The position numbers and the translations under genes are program-made. A DNA stretch of 64,000 bases from Datisca glomerata (Eukaryota > Streptophyta > Magnoliopsida > Cucurbitales > Datiscaceae), in contig QANY01002420.1 of NCBI GenBank assembly GCA_003255025.1, positions 1-64,000 on the forward strand, written 5' to 3'. Shown here in pieces: positions 23,117-34,682 of this stretch. Below the pieces are notes generated by a model, which made no database searches, was not told the origin of the DNA, and saw only the letters and a list, made by a program, of their open reading frames with translations. Within the stretch, counting starts at the first letter, position 1; each line of letters opens with the position of its first letter.

Positions 23117-23690
23117 TCATTTTTTTTTTTTTNTTTGTAGATGAATTACATATGAATTTTCCTCTTTTCCCATCGAAAATAAAAGAATTAGTCATACTTA
23201 TTCTCTTTGGTATACCTACCAATTCTCTTAAGGGAGTCAAAATCATGACATGAAACCGGTTAAAAACTCCAAAAAAGTCCAATCCAAATCGAATGCACTA
23301 GTCAGTCACATGGATATAGGAACGACTTACTGGATTTTATTTGTGGACAAGCCAGAGTTTGAGAAACGAAGATCTTTGGTAAGTTTCATTGTAAACATTG
23401 TAAAATAGGCTTTTTTCTTGGCCTAGTAAAGCACAAAACAAAGTAGTCTTCTCTTTCCTTATTCAATCAATAAAAGTTCCTTATGGAATGGGCTCCTCCT
23501 ATATATATCCATAAAATATATATAATGAAATAGGATTCTAGTGGATGAATCTTGAAACGAGACATGTACCGCAGCAAACAAACGAAACTAGGTGGTTCGG
23601 TCAAAATGAATTGTTGTTTGGAGGATGACTTGACAATGAATTTCGAATGGACTAATCCGGTATATTTTTCACATTCATAGGAGTACGTTT

Positions 23691-23995
23691 ATGTTTCTGC
23701 TTTACGAATATGAGATTTTCTGGGTATTTCTAATAATATCAAGTGTTATTCATATTTTGGCATTTCTAATTTCTGGAGTTTTAGCCCCGATTAGCAAAGA
23801 GCCAGAGAAAATAGTTATGAATCGGGAATAGAACCAATGGGCAAGCTTGGTTACAATTTTGAATCCGTTATTATATGTTTGCTCTAGTTTTTGTTGTTTT
23901 TTATGTTGAAAGGGTTTTTCTTTATCCATGGGCAATGAGTTTTGATGTATTGGAGGTCTCCGTATTTATAAAAGCTTTCATTTTCGTGCTTGATT
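23691..23995 (+). pseudogene. ndhC: ndhC, NADH dehydrogenase-like subunit 3 (plastid-derived, broken)
   Basis: Starts with [18 protein letters not shown] at 23,691 and continues through the first transmembrane segment ([11 protein letters not shown]) to KEPEK. A frameshift at about 23,810 then leaves [10 protein letters not shown] in another frame, followed by a degraded middle and a recognisable second half with [13 protein letters not shown] (about 23,915-23,955). Two or more indels disrupt it. The natural subunit is a membrane component of the plastid NDH complex in cyclic electron flow. The leader GGAGTACGTTT before the ATG is retained. The substitutions and indels contrast with the intact psbM 600 bp away, so the two may have been transferred at different times, or ndhC may have decayed first in a mitochondrial genome. 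Confidence 0.88.
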
Positions 23996-23999
23996 TGCA

Positions 24000-24370
24000 T
24001 ATTCTCCCGAAATGCGACTCTAACAGCTAGGTTTCGAGAGGGCTATATCTATCTCCGAAACAGGGGAAGAACCCTTCTCCTTTTCTATTCTTTAAAGCCC
24101 TTTCCAGACCTTATTTCATTTCCTTCGGTTGGGTTAGCTTTTTGGTAGCAAAGGCGGTAGTAGAGTTGCGTCAGGTCCTTCGCCTTACTCTACTCTTTGT
24201 TTTCCAGGCGGGGATGCCCATTGTTCCCTGCTCTAACTCCTCCGATTTCCCTTTGCTTTCTTTATTACTTATCGCACGTGCCCAGTCTCAACGTGACTTC
24301 CCAAACCAAAACAGCCTTTCCCAGATCTATGAAAGGTGAAACGTTGAAGGTCCACAACAGGTAACATAAA
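24000..24370. other. Mitochondrial-looking DNA
   Basis: Noticeably less AT-rich than its surroundings, no gene recognised. Composition and phrases such as AAAGCCCTTTCC and the C/T-rich tract resemble plant mitochondrial spacers. An inference from style only. Confidence 0.4.
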
Positions 24371-24474
24371 TGAACAAGTTTCTTTTGTATTCCAGCTGCT
24401 GAGGGCTGGAGCTCGTATGGATACATTACTTCATTGTTCTATGAGTGCATTAAAAATGAGTACGCTATATTTTA

Positions 24475-24549
24475 TTTCATAACAAATAAAGAAAATGACT
24501 TTCATAACAAATAAAGAAAATGCCTTTCATAACAAATAAAGAAAGTGAC
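24475..24549. repeat. 25-bp tandem repeat x 3
   Basis: TTTCATAACAAATAAAGAAA recurs at 24,475, 24,500 and 24,525, exact period 25, with one or two substitutions per unit. Confidence 0.92.
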
Positions 24550-25619
24550 ATGCAATACGTACCTTTCTACTAGTCAAAATAAGATTATTTATTACCGTTT
24601 ACCAACCAAATATTTTTCTAAGTAGAAAAAAAATCAGTTAGTATTATTTTCTCTTATATGGAAAATACAAATCAATTGCTTCAAGAATACTTACGTGGCT
24701 CTCGGAATTAGAAATTTCTCAAATTTAAGAGCATGCAATACATAAAATCAGTATAGAAAAATCTTAGGATTTGGATGACATCCGTTAAACCCTTCGCAAA
24801 TAATTTCAGTTAATACCTCCTAGAGACGCAATATATGCAACAAGGAATGCGCGCTGAGCCAAATCCAAAATCTTATTAGTGAACCCTAATTCATTGAAAC
24901 AACATAAAGGGGTGAAAAAAATCTGTCCAGTCACCAGTGACATTTATATACAAACAAATAATAAGAGCTGACGTGGCAAAGGAAAGGGCAATAACAGCCA
25001 AAGAAAAAGCTAAAAATAGGGCCAAGGTGTGGAGGGCAGCAAAAGAGAGAAGTAGTGAAAAAGACAGCCAAAGTATTGACAATATTAGAAAAAAAGTATG
25101 ACGTACATTATACTTGCTGGCACTTTTCAGTCTCTCTCTCTCTCATTAGTTTGAATAAAGGTGGAACTCTATTACCCACTGAATAAAACCGATGGATGCT
25201 TCAGTGTTTCCATGTAATGTATACAAACAAATATATTAAAAAAATTAAAACATTAAAATTTCGAAAGGTAAAATTCATGCTGGCTAAATTATGCAATATG
25301 AATTTCGGTTCAAAGGAAAGCCACCACCCACTTACATTTCCATACAAAACTTTTAACAACATTAACTATGAAATTTAATTTACCCCAAGATACATACATA
25401 TAGAGAGAGAGAGAGGATGGTGACGAGGAAACCTAACCTGGGTGAGTGGACTATCGGCTATTGTATCAGAAGGGCTCGGAGCTCAATGATCAGTCAATCA
25501 CTCAACCGCCTTTCAGTAAATGGGGCAACAGATGGATAATGTAAATGTGTTTTTATTTTTGTGATTTTCATAGCTTTTTGTGTACTAGTCATAGGCCAGG
25601 GCGGGCGGGAAGCCATTTC
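24550..25619. other. 3' flank of TEL gene; no other gene recognised
   Basis: AT-rich with a CT microsatellite at 25,132-25,143 and a GA tract near 25,402-25,413. The hydrophobic minus frame at 24,891-25,082 is low-complexity and has no family signature. The TEL 3' UTR lies just below 25,620. Confidence 0.5.
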
Positions 25620-28421
25620 TTACATGTTTTGATCGTTGACATAATCATCACCAACAGCGCCGCCGTTATTGCTACTGCTGCTACTATTGTTGCAGCTGCT
25701 GTTACTGCTCCTACAGCCAATGAGTAGGTCGCGGTGGTCAGCGACTGAGACATCCTTGGGGTTTTCTTGCGTATCTGGACCGTCCATCTCATCATTATCA
25801 TGATCAACGGGTTGTGATGCAGTTGGGGATGAGAGCGCGAGATCATCACCAATGGGGTGGTGGTGGTGGTCAGATTGCTTTTGGCCAACAATGGGAAGAG
25901 GCTCCGTCAGTTGCCGCCCGTCCCGAGGCGGTGAAAATACCACTGGCAGGTAGTGGTCAATCTCACACGGGAACTTCGAGTTCTTGAAGTGCTCCTTCAG
26001 ACCTTCCAATCCCTTCAATTTTTTTATAAATTAAAATTATTAACATCTATCATCAAATTCATTTAAGTAAAACAATATTTTCTTTTCTTTTAATAATGAA
26101 GAAAACAAGTATTTGTTTAATGCTGCAATCATTTAAAAAAAAAAAACCTGAACTCTGGCATAGGTAACTTCGCAGATTTTTCTAGAATTGAAAACCTCCC
26201 AATGTTGAAGATGGAAGGCCTTGTAAAGCCTCAATGTAGCTTCCGGCGTTGTCATGTTCACAAATCCATATCCCACGTTGCATTTGTTGCTGTGTGTTCA
26301 TATTTCCATTTACATTAAAACACCATGATTATATTATATATAAATTTATCAAAATCATTTGCAAGAAATATTATTCAAAATTAGGTTCTTCAGAGAAAAC
26401 AGGAGCAAAATTAGAAGGGAATGAGAACTCACTTGAAATCAATGGGGAGGTAAACAAAATCATAGGAAGACAAAGGCTGGTCATCGCCGTCGGCTATCTG
26501 CTCGTTGCAGTGAATACAGTGGTTATCCAGCATGTTTAATAGCAACTTTTGACTGTACACAAACAAAGTCAGAATATCATAAAATTAAGACACCCATTCT
26601 ATAAAATGAATTCCTTTTTATTTTTGGGTATATTCCTTCGGGGTGACAATTTTAGCCAGAGAAGAATATGAGAAAAAAGAAGAAATTAATCAGAAAAAAT
26701 ACTAAATATATACCGACCTGTACTTGTTGGGTATGTTCTTTATCATGACGGTGGTCCTCGAATCTCTGCAATCAGATTCCACCATGCCATCTTCGTTAAT
26801 CAGAAACCTGGAATCCATTTTCTTTGATTGTCTGCCTTTTCTCGGCCTAATTTTACTGGGTTGAGGCTGATGTTGCTTCATTGTCACTATGGACTGAATG
26901 TTGTTCTTCTTTGAATTCCTTCTCAATGACCCAGATATTTCTCTCTCTTCAACTCTAGTCCCAGCAGCTTGATCATCATCTAAATTCAAAGAGGCCATGT
27001 TTGCTTCAAGATCACCGGAATCAAAGTGACTGTTGAAGTTACTGCGATTAGGGCTTGGCTCGCTGCGGCTAAATCTCTTCGTTGGTGAGAATTGCGATTG
27101 TGAATGGAAGGAGCGAGTAGGTACGTTAGAGGTGGGACGATATAGGAATTTTTTAGGGGGTGGAGGAGGTGGTGGAGGAGGCTGCGCCGCCGAGTACATT
27201 GGATTTCCCGGATAGTAAGTATTGGAGCAGATAGCTGGCGCGGTGGAGATGAAGTTGAAAAACTTCTTGCTATGGCCACCGGGCCGACTGAATTCGATTC
27301 CGACAGGTTTGCCGTAAATCTCCTTGCCGTTCATCTCCTTCAGTGCCTTAGCGGCGTCCCTCACATCGAAAAACTCGACGAATCTTTGCTGCTTCTTAAA
27401 TGGAGTATCTCTCAATTCCTTCACAGGGCCTGAACTAAGCAAGAAGCTCATCATCAGAAGGGAAGAAAATTATCAATGAGAAAGTCAATTTGTCAGGTGT
27501 GGTCCATGAGTATATTACACAAGAAAAACCTTAAACCCCAGTCCCCACAAAATTCCCCAGCCTCAAACGTTACATGAATTATTTAATAGTTGAAGACATG
27601 AATTCGAATTGTAAAAGCTCCATCGACATAAAATCCGTGGAAGTAGTGAAGAATAATCTGGAAGAATAATTTTCCGTACCGAAAGCTTCGAAGATTTCTC
27701 TCAGGCGATAGCTGGAGATTTCCGAGTCCAAATTGAAAACGACTATGGTTCCCTGGTTGCGTCCCTCAGGGACGGCGTTACTTGGCGGGAGGACGTACTG
27801 TGCCCAAACGGCACGGCCAGCAATAAGGCCGCGAGCTGGCGGAGGCAGCGGAGGAGGAACATCGTCACATGGAAGTTGTACCCCGGAATTGCGTATCAAC
27901 AAGGCATTGTAGTAGTCCCTGAGCCTGGTCTGCTGCTGCATGTGCTGCTCTCTAATCTCTCTCAACGCCCTCTCCGCATATCTCAGATCATAGAAATGGA
28001 CCGTCACGATCCCGTCGCTGACTCTGTCCATCTGGACCCCTCTCACCTCCCCAAACGCTTCCAATTCCCGCCTTACAGTCGACTCGCTCACGTCACTCGG
28101 CACGGAGCTCAACAACAACGACCTAGTCGCCACGGAAGGAGGAGGTTGAACGGGCGGAATAACTGAAACGCCGGCAGGACTAACATACGTCGGAGGAAGT
28201 GGAAACTGGGGATACGCCACCGTTAATCCTCCGTCACAAAACGGCAACACTTGCACTTCGCTGATTGTGGGATACGGTGTGGCGTACTGATAGTAAAGAT
28301 GGTGTGACGGTGGCCTGAAAACAGTGGTCCCCGGGTTAGGGTTGGTGGGGTTTCTTGGTCTGAACTCTTGGGCTCTTGGGTCCAAGCTTCCAGGAAACCG
28401 GATTACACCGGTTTCTTGCAT
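25620..28421 (-). CDS. TEL: TERMINAL EAR1-like protein (Mei2-type, three RRMs), 5 exons
   Basis: Exons (minus): 28421-27680, 27429-26718, 26552-26433, 26289-26148, 26012-25620. All introns are GT-AG, and the joined length is 2,109 nt (702 residues). RRM1 is about residues 101-165 ([10 protein letters not shown]). RRM2 is about 224-300 across the exon 1/2 junction (GTIVVFNL, then [12 protein letters not shown]). The family-specific Mei2 RRM3 is about 470-600 over exons 2-5 ([46 protein letters not shown]), followed by the conserved [14 protein letters not shown] nine-proline run lies in exon 2, and His and Ser/Asn runs near the C-terminus. Length is close to maize TE1 and rice PLA2, which act in meristem-edge cells to control leaf initiation and plastochron by binding RNA. 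I chose M at 28,421 because the following [15 protein letters not shown] is the typical N-terminus; an in-frame ATG at 28,550 would add 43 residues. It looks intact. Confidence 0.93.
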
Positions 28422-29000
28422 CCTGTTTTCGAATTTAAACTGCCCGTAAAACCACTTTAAAGCTGAGCCAAAGTCGGGAAAGGTAGCGTAACGTACGGTT
28501 TCCAGTAAGTTCACCGGCGGTGGTAAAATTCCAAGTCTCAAGCAGAGCAAGAGTTCCCAAGTAATGGTAGAGTCTATAATTCTCTCTCTAGAAACTTTCT
28601 CGCTCTAATTTATCTCTGTAAATGGGTCTGTGTCTCGTAAAAAGTCCCAGTAGCAAAGAAGAATAAATGGGGTTTGGTTCTGTCACATTTCACCTCCTTT
28701 TTCAAGCCAAAGTTGCTAAAAATGTCCTTTGCCATCTAAAAACGATGGCGTGAAATTACTCTTACGCCCTTACCATCTTTGGAATACGAAACATTTCATA
28801 ATTGTTTTTTTAAGTTTTATGTTGGCAAATTGCATGACGAAATCGAACCGTACACGTGGCAAGGAGAGGAATGTCGTGAAATGTCTAATGTAATGGCAAA
28901 AAGATACTAACTGCACACACTACTACCTCTCGCACAAGGTTCGCCATAACCGGACGAATAATAATTGCGCTGCTGCCTCTTGTTCTCCCTTGGTTTTATA
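28422..29000. promoter_or_regulatory. 5' flank of TEL gene
   Basis: Upstream sequence of the minus-strand TEL gene. An in-frame ATG at 28,550 extends the coding frame. A pyrimidine-rich, TCTCTCTAGAAA-containing stretch at 28,570-28,620 is probably 5' UTR. A G-box-like CACGTGGCA occurs at about 28,853. No TATA box can be assigned with confidence. Confidence 0.4.
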
Positions 29001-29002
29001 AA

Positions 29003-29260
29003 TGTAATTTATGTGTAGGCATTAATAATTTTGAGAATTTTATAAAATCCATTCGAAATAGTAACTCATAATTTTTTTACGAGTTTTTTATCATACTAAC
29101 CTCATTCTAACATAATGTGATAAGAGTAATCCTGTAATTTATGTGTAGCCTTTAGTAATTTTGAGAATTTTATAAAATTGATTTGAAATAGTAACTCATA
29201 AAGTATTTTTTATCATATCAACTAACCTCATTCTAACATTATGTGTAAGAGTTATTTCAT
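29003..29260. repeat. 130-bp tandem duplication
   Basis: TGTAATTTATGTGTAG starts at 29,003 and again at 29,133. Both copies run through TAATTTTGAGAATTTTATAAAA, AATAGTAACTCATAA and CTAACCTCATTCTAACAT, with small indels. Confidence 0.9.
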
Positions 29261-30580
29261 GATGAACGACATTTTAAATAATGAATGACGAATAAGTTTT
29301 ATCAACAACATCGGATTTGATTTTATAGAGGAATGAGTTTAAAAATTTTATAGTAGGGGATGAAATTTTTTTAATAATTTCATACACAATTTATATACTT
29401 TATTATATTTGAAAATTACAAGCCTCGTCCTTTGATTTTGGTCCAAAACAAAAAATTTATCAAGCAATTAATTATTCCAATATGAAATGATGCTAAAAAC
29501 GGTTCAAAACCAACAAATAGGGACGGAAATAAGAAGAGGTCATTGGCACTTGATGAGCTCAGAGCGATTAAAGAACATTATCAAGAAAAGGTTAATACGA
29601 GCAACTGAAATCAGATTAATAATTACTGTATTTGAAGGTCACTAATTATTTTACGCAACTGGTCTAATTACAAATTTTTTTTACTATAAACACTAAATTT
29701 ACTAAAATGTTGCGCATGAGGTGTGAAAAGTCCAAAGTGCATGGGATATATTTGCAATGTTTTACATTTATTTTTCTCAAAACTCATTTTATATCACAAA
29801 AAATCAAATACTTGTCATTCAAGAACTAACAAAAAGGAAATGGGGGTTTGTAATATTGTTTGTTTGGTTCATAGGTTTAGTTAAGCTTCAAACTGGAATG
29901 GGATATATACTTAAAGGGGGTTAAGCTATAACTCAATTGGGTATTAAGATTAGAATAGGTAAGTTTCTAAGATAGGAAATGAAGGGTTGGACAAATAATT
30001 ATTGAGAATTTAAGAATTAGTTCCTTAAAAAGGGTAGAACGACTAGACTAGCGAGTAGGGCTATAAAGCTATATGAAAGCTTTTAGGTAGTACATGGCAG
30101 GGCTCAAGACTAGACAGAGGCTTAAATCTAGGCTTTTCCTTTTTGCTTTCAACCAAGTTTTCATTCCAAACAATTTTCATCAGAATTCTTATTTCCCTCT
30201 TACCATTGATATATGCCAATAGAAATTAGAGAGAAATGAACCAAGAAAATGTGATTAGACGAAAGGTAATTAATATTGTTGTTGTAATTTTAATTCTTCT
30301 ATATTTAGGAACAAGTGGTTAAAAAAGTTTTAACTACATTTTCTCTCGTTTACATGAATAAGAAGAGAAATTTAGGTCACAGTTAAGTATTTATTAAATT
30401 TAACAGAAAAAAAACATTCGTTAAATTTGTGTGTCATTGCCAAATTTGAAAAAAATGTGGCATCACTAAGTTAACAGTATCATCAAGAAAGAAGAAACGT
30501 GATAAGGATTATTGTTCCCTTCTATAATTTGTCTTGAGTAAGAACGGGGTTAGAAAATTAAATTTATGAGAGCCGAATGT
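29261..30580. other. No recognisable gene; intergenic
   Basis: AT-rich sequence without supported ORFs or recognised repeats. Confidence 0.45.
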
Positions 30581-30770
30581 TATAATGTATATAGCAAATG
30601 ATTTGTAATAAGTTTTCGGAGTTTACATGATATTTCAAATCAAAGAAAATTTGTATTTTATAATGTATGTAGCAAATGATTTGTAATCAGTTTTCAGGGT
30701 TCACATGATATTTACGCAAACATGTAGTATTGATAAACAAAAAATATAATATACAAATTTTCTTTGATTT
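30581..30770. repeat. 78-bp direct repeat overlapping a 19-bp inverted repeat
   Basis: TATAATGTATATAGCAAATG at 30,581 recurs at 30,659 and the match runs for about 57 bp. Within it AAATCAAAGAAAATTTGTA (30,637-30,655) is exactly inverted as TACAAATTTTCTTTGATTT (30,752-30,770). Confidence 0.88.
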
Positions 30771-31985
30771 CAAATTTGTGACATTTTATCATGACTTACA
30801 AAATTAATAGTGACTCGTCATGAAGCGGAGACTTTTATATATAAATAAAAAACTCATAGAGTGTAAAGGTAATACTTAATTATTTTTCAATTCTTATATA
30901 TATACTAGTGATATGCCTATATTATGGACCAAATTTGTATAGAGTTTTCTCATCCTCTCTCTACCCTAACCATAATCATCACTTGCAGCGTCGCTACCAC
31001 CACTGGAAGAGCTCCCTAGCTCTCCCCGTGACCCTTTCTCCAGCTCTTCTCTCATCTCCCATCTCCCCTATTTCTCTTTTCTTCCTCTCTTTCTCTCTCC
31101 ATCTCGTTTAGTTGTTTCCCTTTCCCATGTCCATCTCCTATGTTTCTTCCTCTTTTCTCTTTCCCTAATCTTTCTCAGATTTTCTTTATTTCTCAATATG
31201 TTCTAACATCTCTGTAGAGTTCTCCATATGATTTGAAAGTCATATTTCTACCGGTTGTGTAGATTTTGTTTCTACCAAATCTTTGGTCCTTAGTGGTTTT
31301 TCTCTTTGGATTTGGTCTTTGTGGAGTTTTTGGACATGATTTGTGTATGACACAACTTGAGTTTTTTATATTTGTTTGAGATTATACCTATCTTCATGTG
31401 AATGTCTTTTCAATATTAGATGGTCAAACCAAGTTTGGATGGTGGAGGAGGACCTTTGAAATGAGCCGATTGAGTTCTATTTTTGTGTGTTGCGGTAAAG
31501 CATATACTTTCATCTGATCGGTCTCTTTTTCATAACCGCCTAACTGATCTTATGGTTCTTGCTCTATCTTCTTTTCGATGGAGTCTTCAGTCTAGATCTT
31601 GTCATGTGTCATGTGAAATTTTCCTGTTCATTGGACCTCATTACACTCAACAGAATTTTATTTGTTGATGTCTAAAATGATGGGTTACACTCACAAAGTC
31701 AGAGTTAAGTTTTCATGTGGATAGTTGTGATTTGACCGAACAAGCGATACCTTATTGTTAAAAGAGAAAATATGAGATATTTTAAGTTTTAATTAATAAG
31801 GATGAGAATGTCTCATAAAGTGTCTTAGGTTAATCTGACTGACCCTAAGGTAGCACATTAATCATTGGGTTATTTTATCTTTGATTAGTAAATGTTAAAT
31901 TTTGTGTGTTTATTATGTTGCATTCATGCATCACGTTTACTTTCTGAATTTTATATATTTCTCAATTATATTGAATCTTGTATGT
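30771..31985. other. No recognisable gene; C/T-rich then copia leader-like
   Basis: A CT-rich stretch at 30,940-31,190 is followed by T-rich sequence. The last part may be the untranslated leader of the copia relic that begins at 31,990. I found neither a 5' LTR edge nor a primer-binding site here, so the element is probably 5'-truncated. Confidence 0.4.
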
Positions 31986-31989
31986 TTTA

Positions 31990-34675
31990 AATTTTAGTTA
32001 TCATTATTATGTCTACTGTGGGCAAACTTGTTACTGCTTTACTCGCTCTTGAGAAATTGAATGGTGATGATTTCATGCGTTGAAAATCAAATATGAACTC
32101 AATGCTAATTTATGAGAACCATAAGTTCATTCTTACAGCGTAATATCCTGAGGAGCCCGCTGCTAATTCTCCTAAGAATGTAGGGACAAATGTTATGTTT
32201 GGATCATATCAAACAACAAGACAAAATATTACATGCTTGTGAGCATGAATGATGCTCTGAGAACCAAGCATGAAAGCATGGAGACTGCCTATGAGATTGT
32301 GGAATCTCTACAGGCGATGTTTTGGCAGCAGTTTTATCAAAGTCATCATGAGATCACTAGAAGCTATATGACAACTAAGATGAGATAGGGTACTTCTGTG
32401 CGAGAACATGTTTTGAATATGATCAACATAATGCACGAGGCAGAAGTACATGAGGTGACCATTGATGAGCGGACTCAAGTTAGTATTATACTTGAATCGC
32501 TCACATCAGCTTTTTCTACGTTCACGACCAACTATGTTTTGAACAAGTTGCAATTCAATATGATCCAATTGTTAAATGAACTATAAACTTTTGAGTCACT
32601 CAACCTTAGAATGACCAAAGAGGACGAGGCAAATGTTGTCGAGCAAAATCCTTATTCCACTATTAAAAGTAATAAGAGGAAGAAGATCAATGGAAAGGGA
32701 AAAAGTAAGAACAAGAAAGGGAAGAAAGCCAAGACTTCATGAAAAGTCAAGAAGAATAAGAAAGACAGCAAGCCCAAAGGAAAATGTTTCCATTGTGGAG
32801 TTGAAGGTCATTGAAAGAGAAACTGTAACAAATATCTCTCCGAGCTGATAAAGAAAGGTAAATATGATTTACTTGTACTTGAAGCTTGCTTAGTGGAATA
32901 TGATTTGTCATCCTAGATACTTGATTTAGGAGTCACTAACCATGTATGCTCTTATTTGCAGATGTTTGATTCATCAAAGGACTTATTTGATGGCGAGGTC
33001 ATTTTGAAAGTTGGCAGTAGTACGCTCGTGTCAGCTAAATCATTGGGGATAGTTCGTTTACTTTTTAGATATAATTATTTTGTTTTGAACGTTGTTTATT
33101 ATATTTCTGGATTTTTGAGAAATTTGATTTCTCTCTTCATTTTTGCAAGAACAATTATTTTGAAGTTTCTTTTATAAATAAATAGTTTATTATTTCTAAG
33201 AATGGATTTGATATTTATCATGTAAAAGTTATAAATTAATAAATAGTTTATTATTTCTAAGAATAGATTTGATATTTGTCATGTAAAAGTTATAAATGGA
33301 CTTGTATATGCTTAAACCAACTGATCACACGTTAAGTAATTCTGAATTATTTAAAGTAGCAAAAACCTAAAAGTAACAAACGACAAAGAGTTTTTCACGA
33401 TGATGATAACACATAACTTTGGCATCTTAGGTTGGGACATATTAATCTATATAGGTTAAACAGGTTAATAAAGTATGGTGCTTTGAGAGAACTAAAAGTT
33501 GGAACTATTCCTGTTTGTGAATCCTGTTTAGGGGGTAAAATGATCAAGAGACCTTTTACACGAAAGGGCCAAAGAGCCAAGGAATTACTTGAGCTAGTAC
33601 ATAGTGATGCCTATGGGCCGATCAATGTACAAGCTAGATGTGAGTATGAGTATTTCGTCACTTTTATGGAAAATGGACGTCAAAATAGCTTTTCTGAATG
33701 GCTCTCTTGAAGAAAGCATTTATATGACGAAACCAGAAGGGTTGGTACAAAAGGGGCAAGATCAGAAAATATGCAAGTTGCTTTAATCCATTTATGGATT
33801 AAAGCAAGCATCAAGATCCTGAAATCTTACCTTTGATGAGATTATAAAGTCTTATGGCTTCGAGCAAAATGTTGACGAAGCATGTGTTTATAAATACATC
33901 ATAGATAAAATAATTGTTTTCTTAGTTCTTTATGTTGATGATATTCTACTCATTGAGAATGATTTAGAAACTCTGTCGAAAGTAAAGAACTGATTAGCTG
34001 AGAAATTCTAAATAAAACATTTAGGAGAAGCGAGCTATGTTCTGGGCATTCAAATCCTAAGGGATAGAAAGAATAAGCTCTTGGCACTTTTTCATGCATC
34101 TTATATTGATAAGGTGCTTAGAGATTCTCTATGGAGAATTCCAAGAAATGTCAACTACCGACCAGACATGGAATTGTGCTCTCCAAGGAACAATATCCTA
34201 TGACACCTCAGGAGGAAGTGGATATGAGAAAGGTTTCCTATGCTTCAATAGTTGGAAGTCTCATGTATATCATGTTGTGTTCGGGACCAGACATATGTTA
34301 TGCAGTGAGAATTGTCGGTCATTATCAATCGAATCTAGGTTTGGAACATTAGATTACAGTAAAGCACATTTTCAAGTATCTTAGGAAAACGAGAAATGAT
34401 ATGCTTGTTTATTCAGGTGGAGACCTGAATGGCACTTGATATACTGATTATAAATCAGGTAAGGATAGCCAAAAGTCGACGTCTAGGTCATCGACCAAGG
34501 TGATCTAACTGGTATGAAGAGAAATTTGAATCAGAATATGGCTCAAACTGTTATGGATATAACGTTGGATTAGAACATGCCTGGCCTATTTATCACGACA
34601 CTTCCCACGAAGGCGTTTGATGGTCACATGCGTAATATGTGATTAAAATAGATGACATATTTGCTTTAGGACAAG
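31990..34675 (+). pseudogene. Ty1/copia gag-pol relic with integrase core deleted
   Basis: Order on plus strand: gag from about 32,010 (MSTVGKLVTALLALEKLNGDDF) through REHVLNMINIMHEAE (32,398) to a CCHC zinc knuckle at about 32,786-32,830 whose His is followed by a stop; a protease piece near 32,920 (LDLGVTNHVC); the integrase N-terminal zinc region at 33,430-33,620 (LGHINLYRLNRLIKYG, CESCLGGKM, then VHSDAYGP); then at about 33,670 a jump straight into RT (MDVKIAFLNGSLEE), followed by the RT centre YVDDILL near 33,935 and QILRDRKNKLLAL at 34,050, and a last PDICYAV piece at 34,290. The integrase catalytic core and pol linker are missing. Many stops. Non-functional. Confidence 0.87.
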
Positions 34676-34682
34676 TGGGAAA

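Noticed and set aside
24891..25082. Short hydrophobic minus frame
   Set aside because: Ala/Leu/Phe-rich because the DNA is purine-rich on the other strand. No start context, homologous motif or splice partner.
25589..25891. Minus frame overlapping the last TEL exon
   Set aside because: It is an alternative frame of the TEL exon. The frame at 25,620-26,012 continues the Mei2 domain and fits the splice sites.
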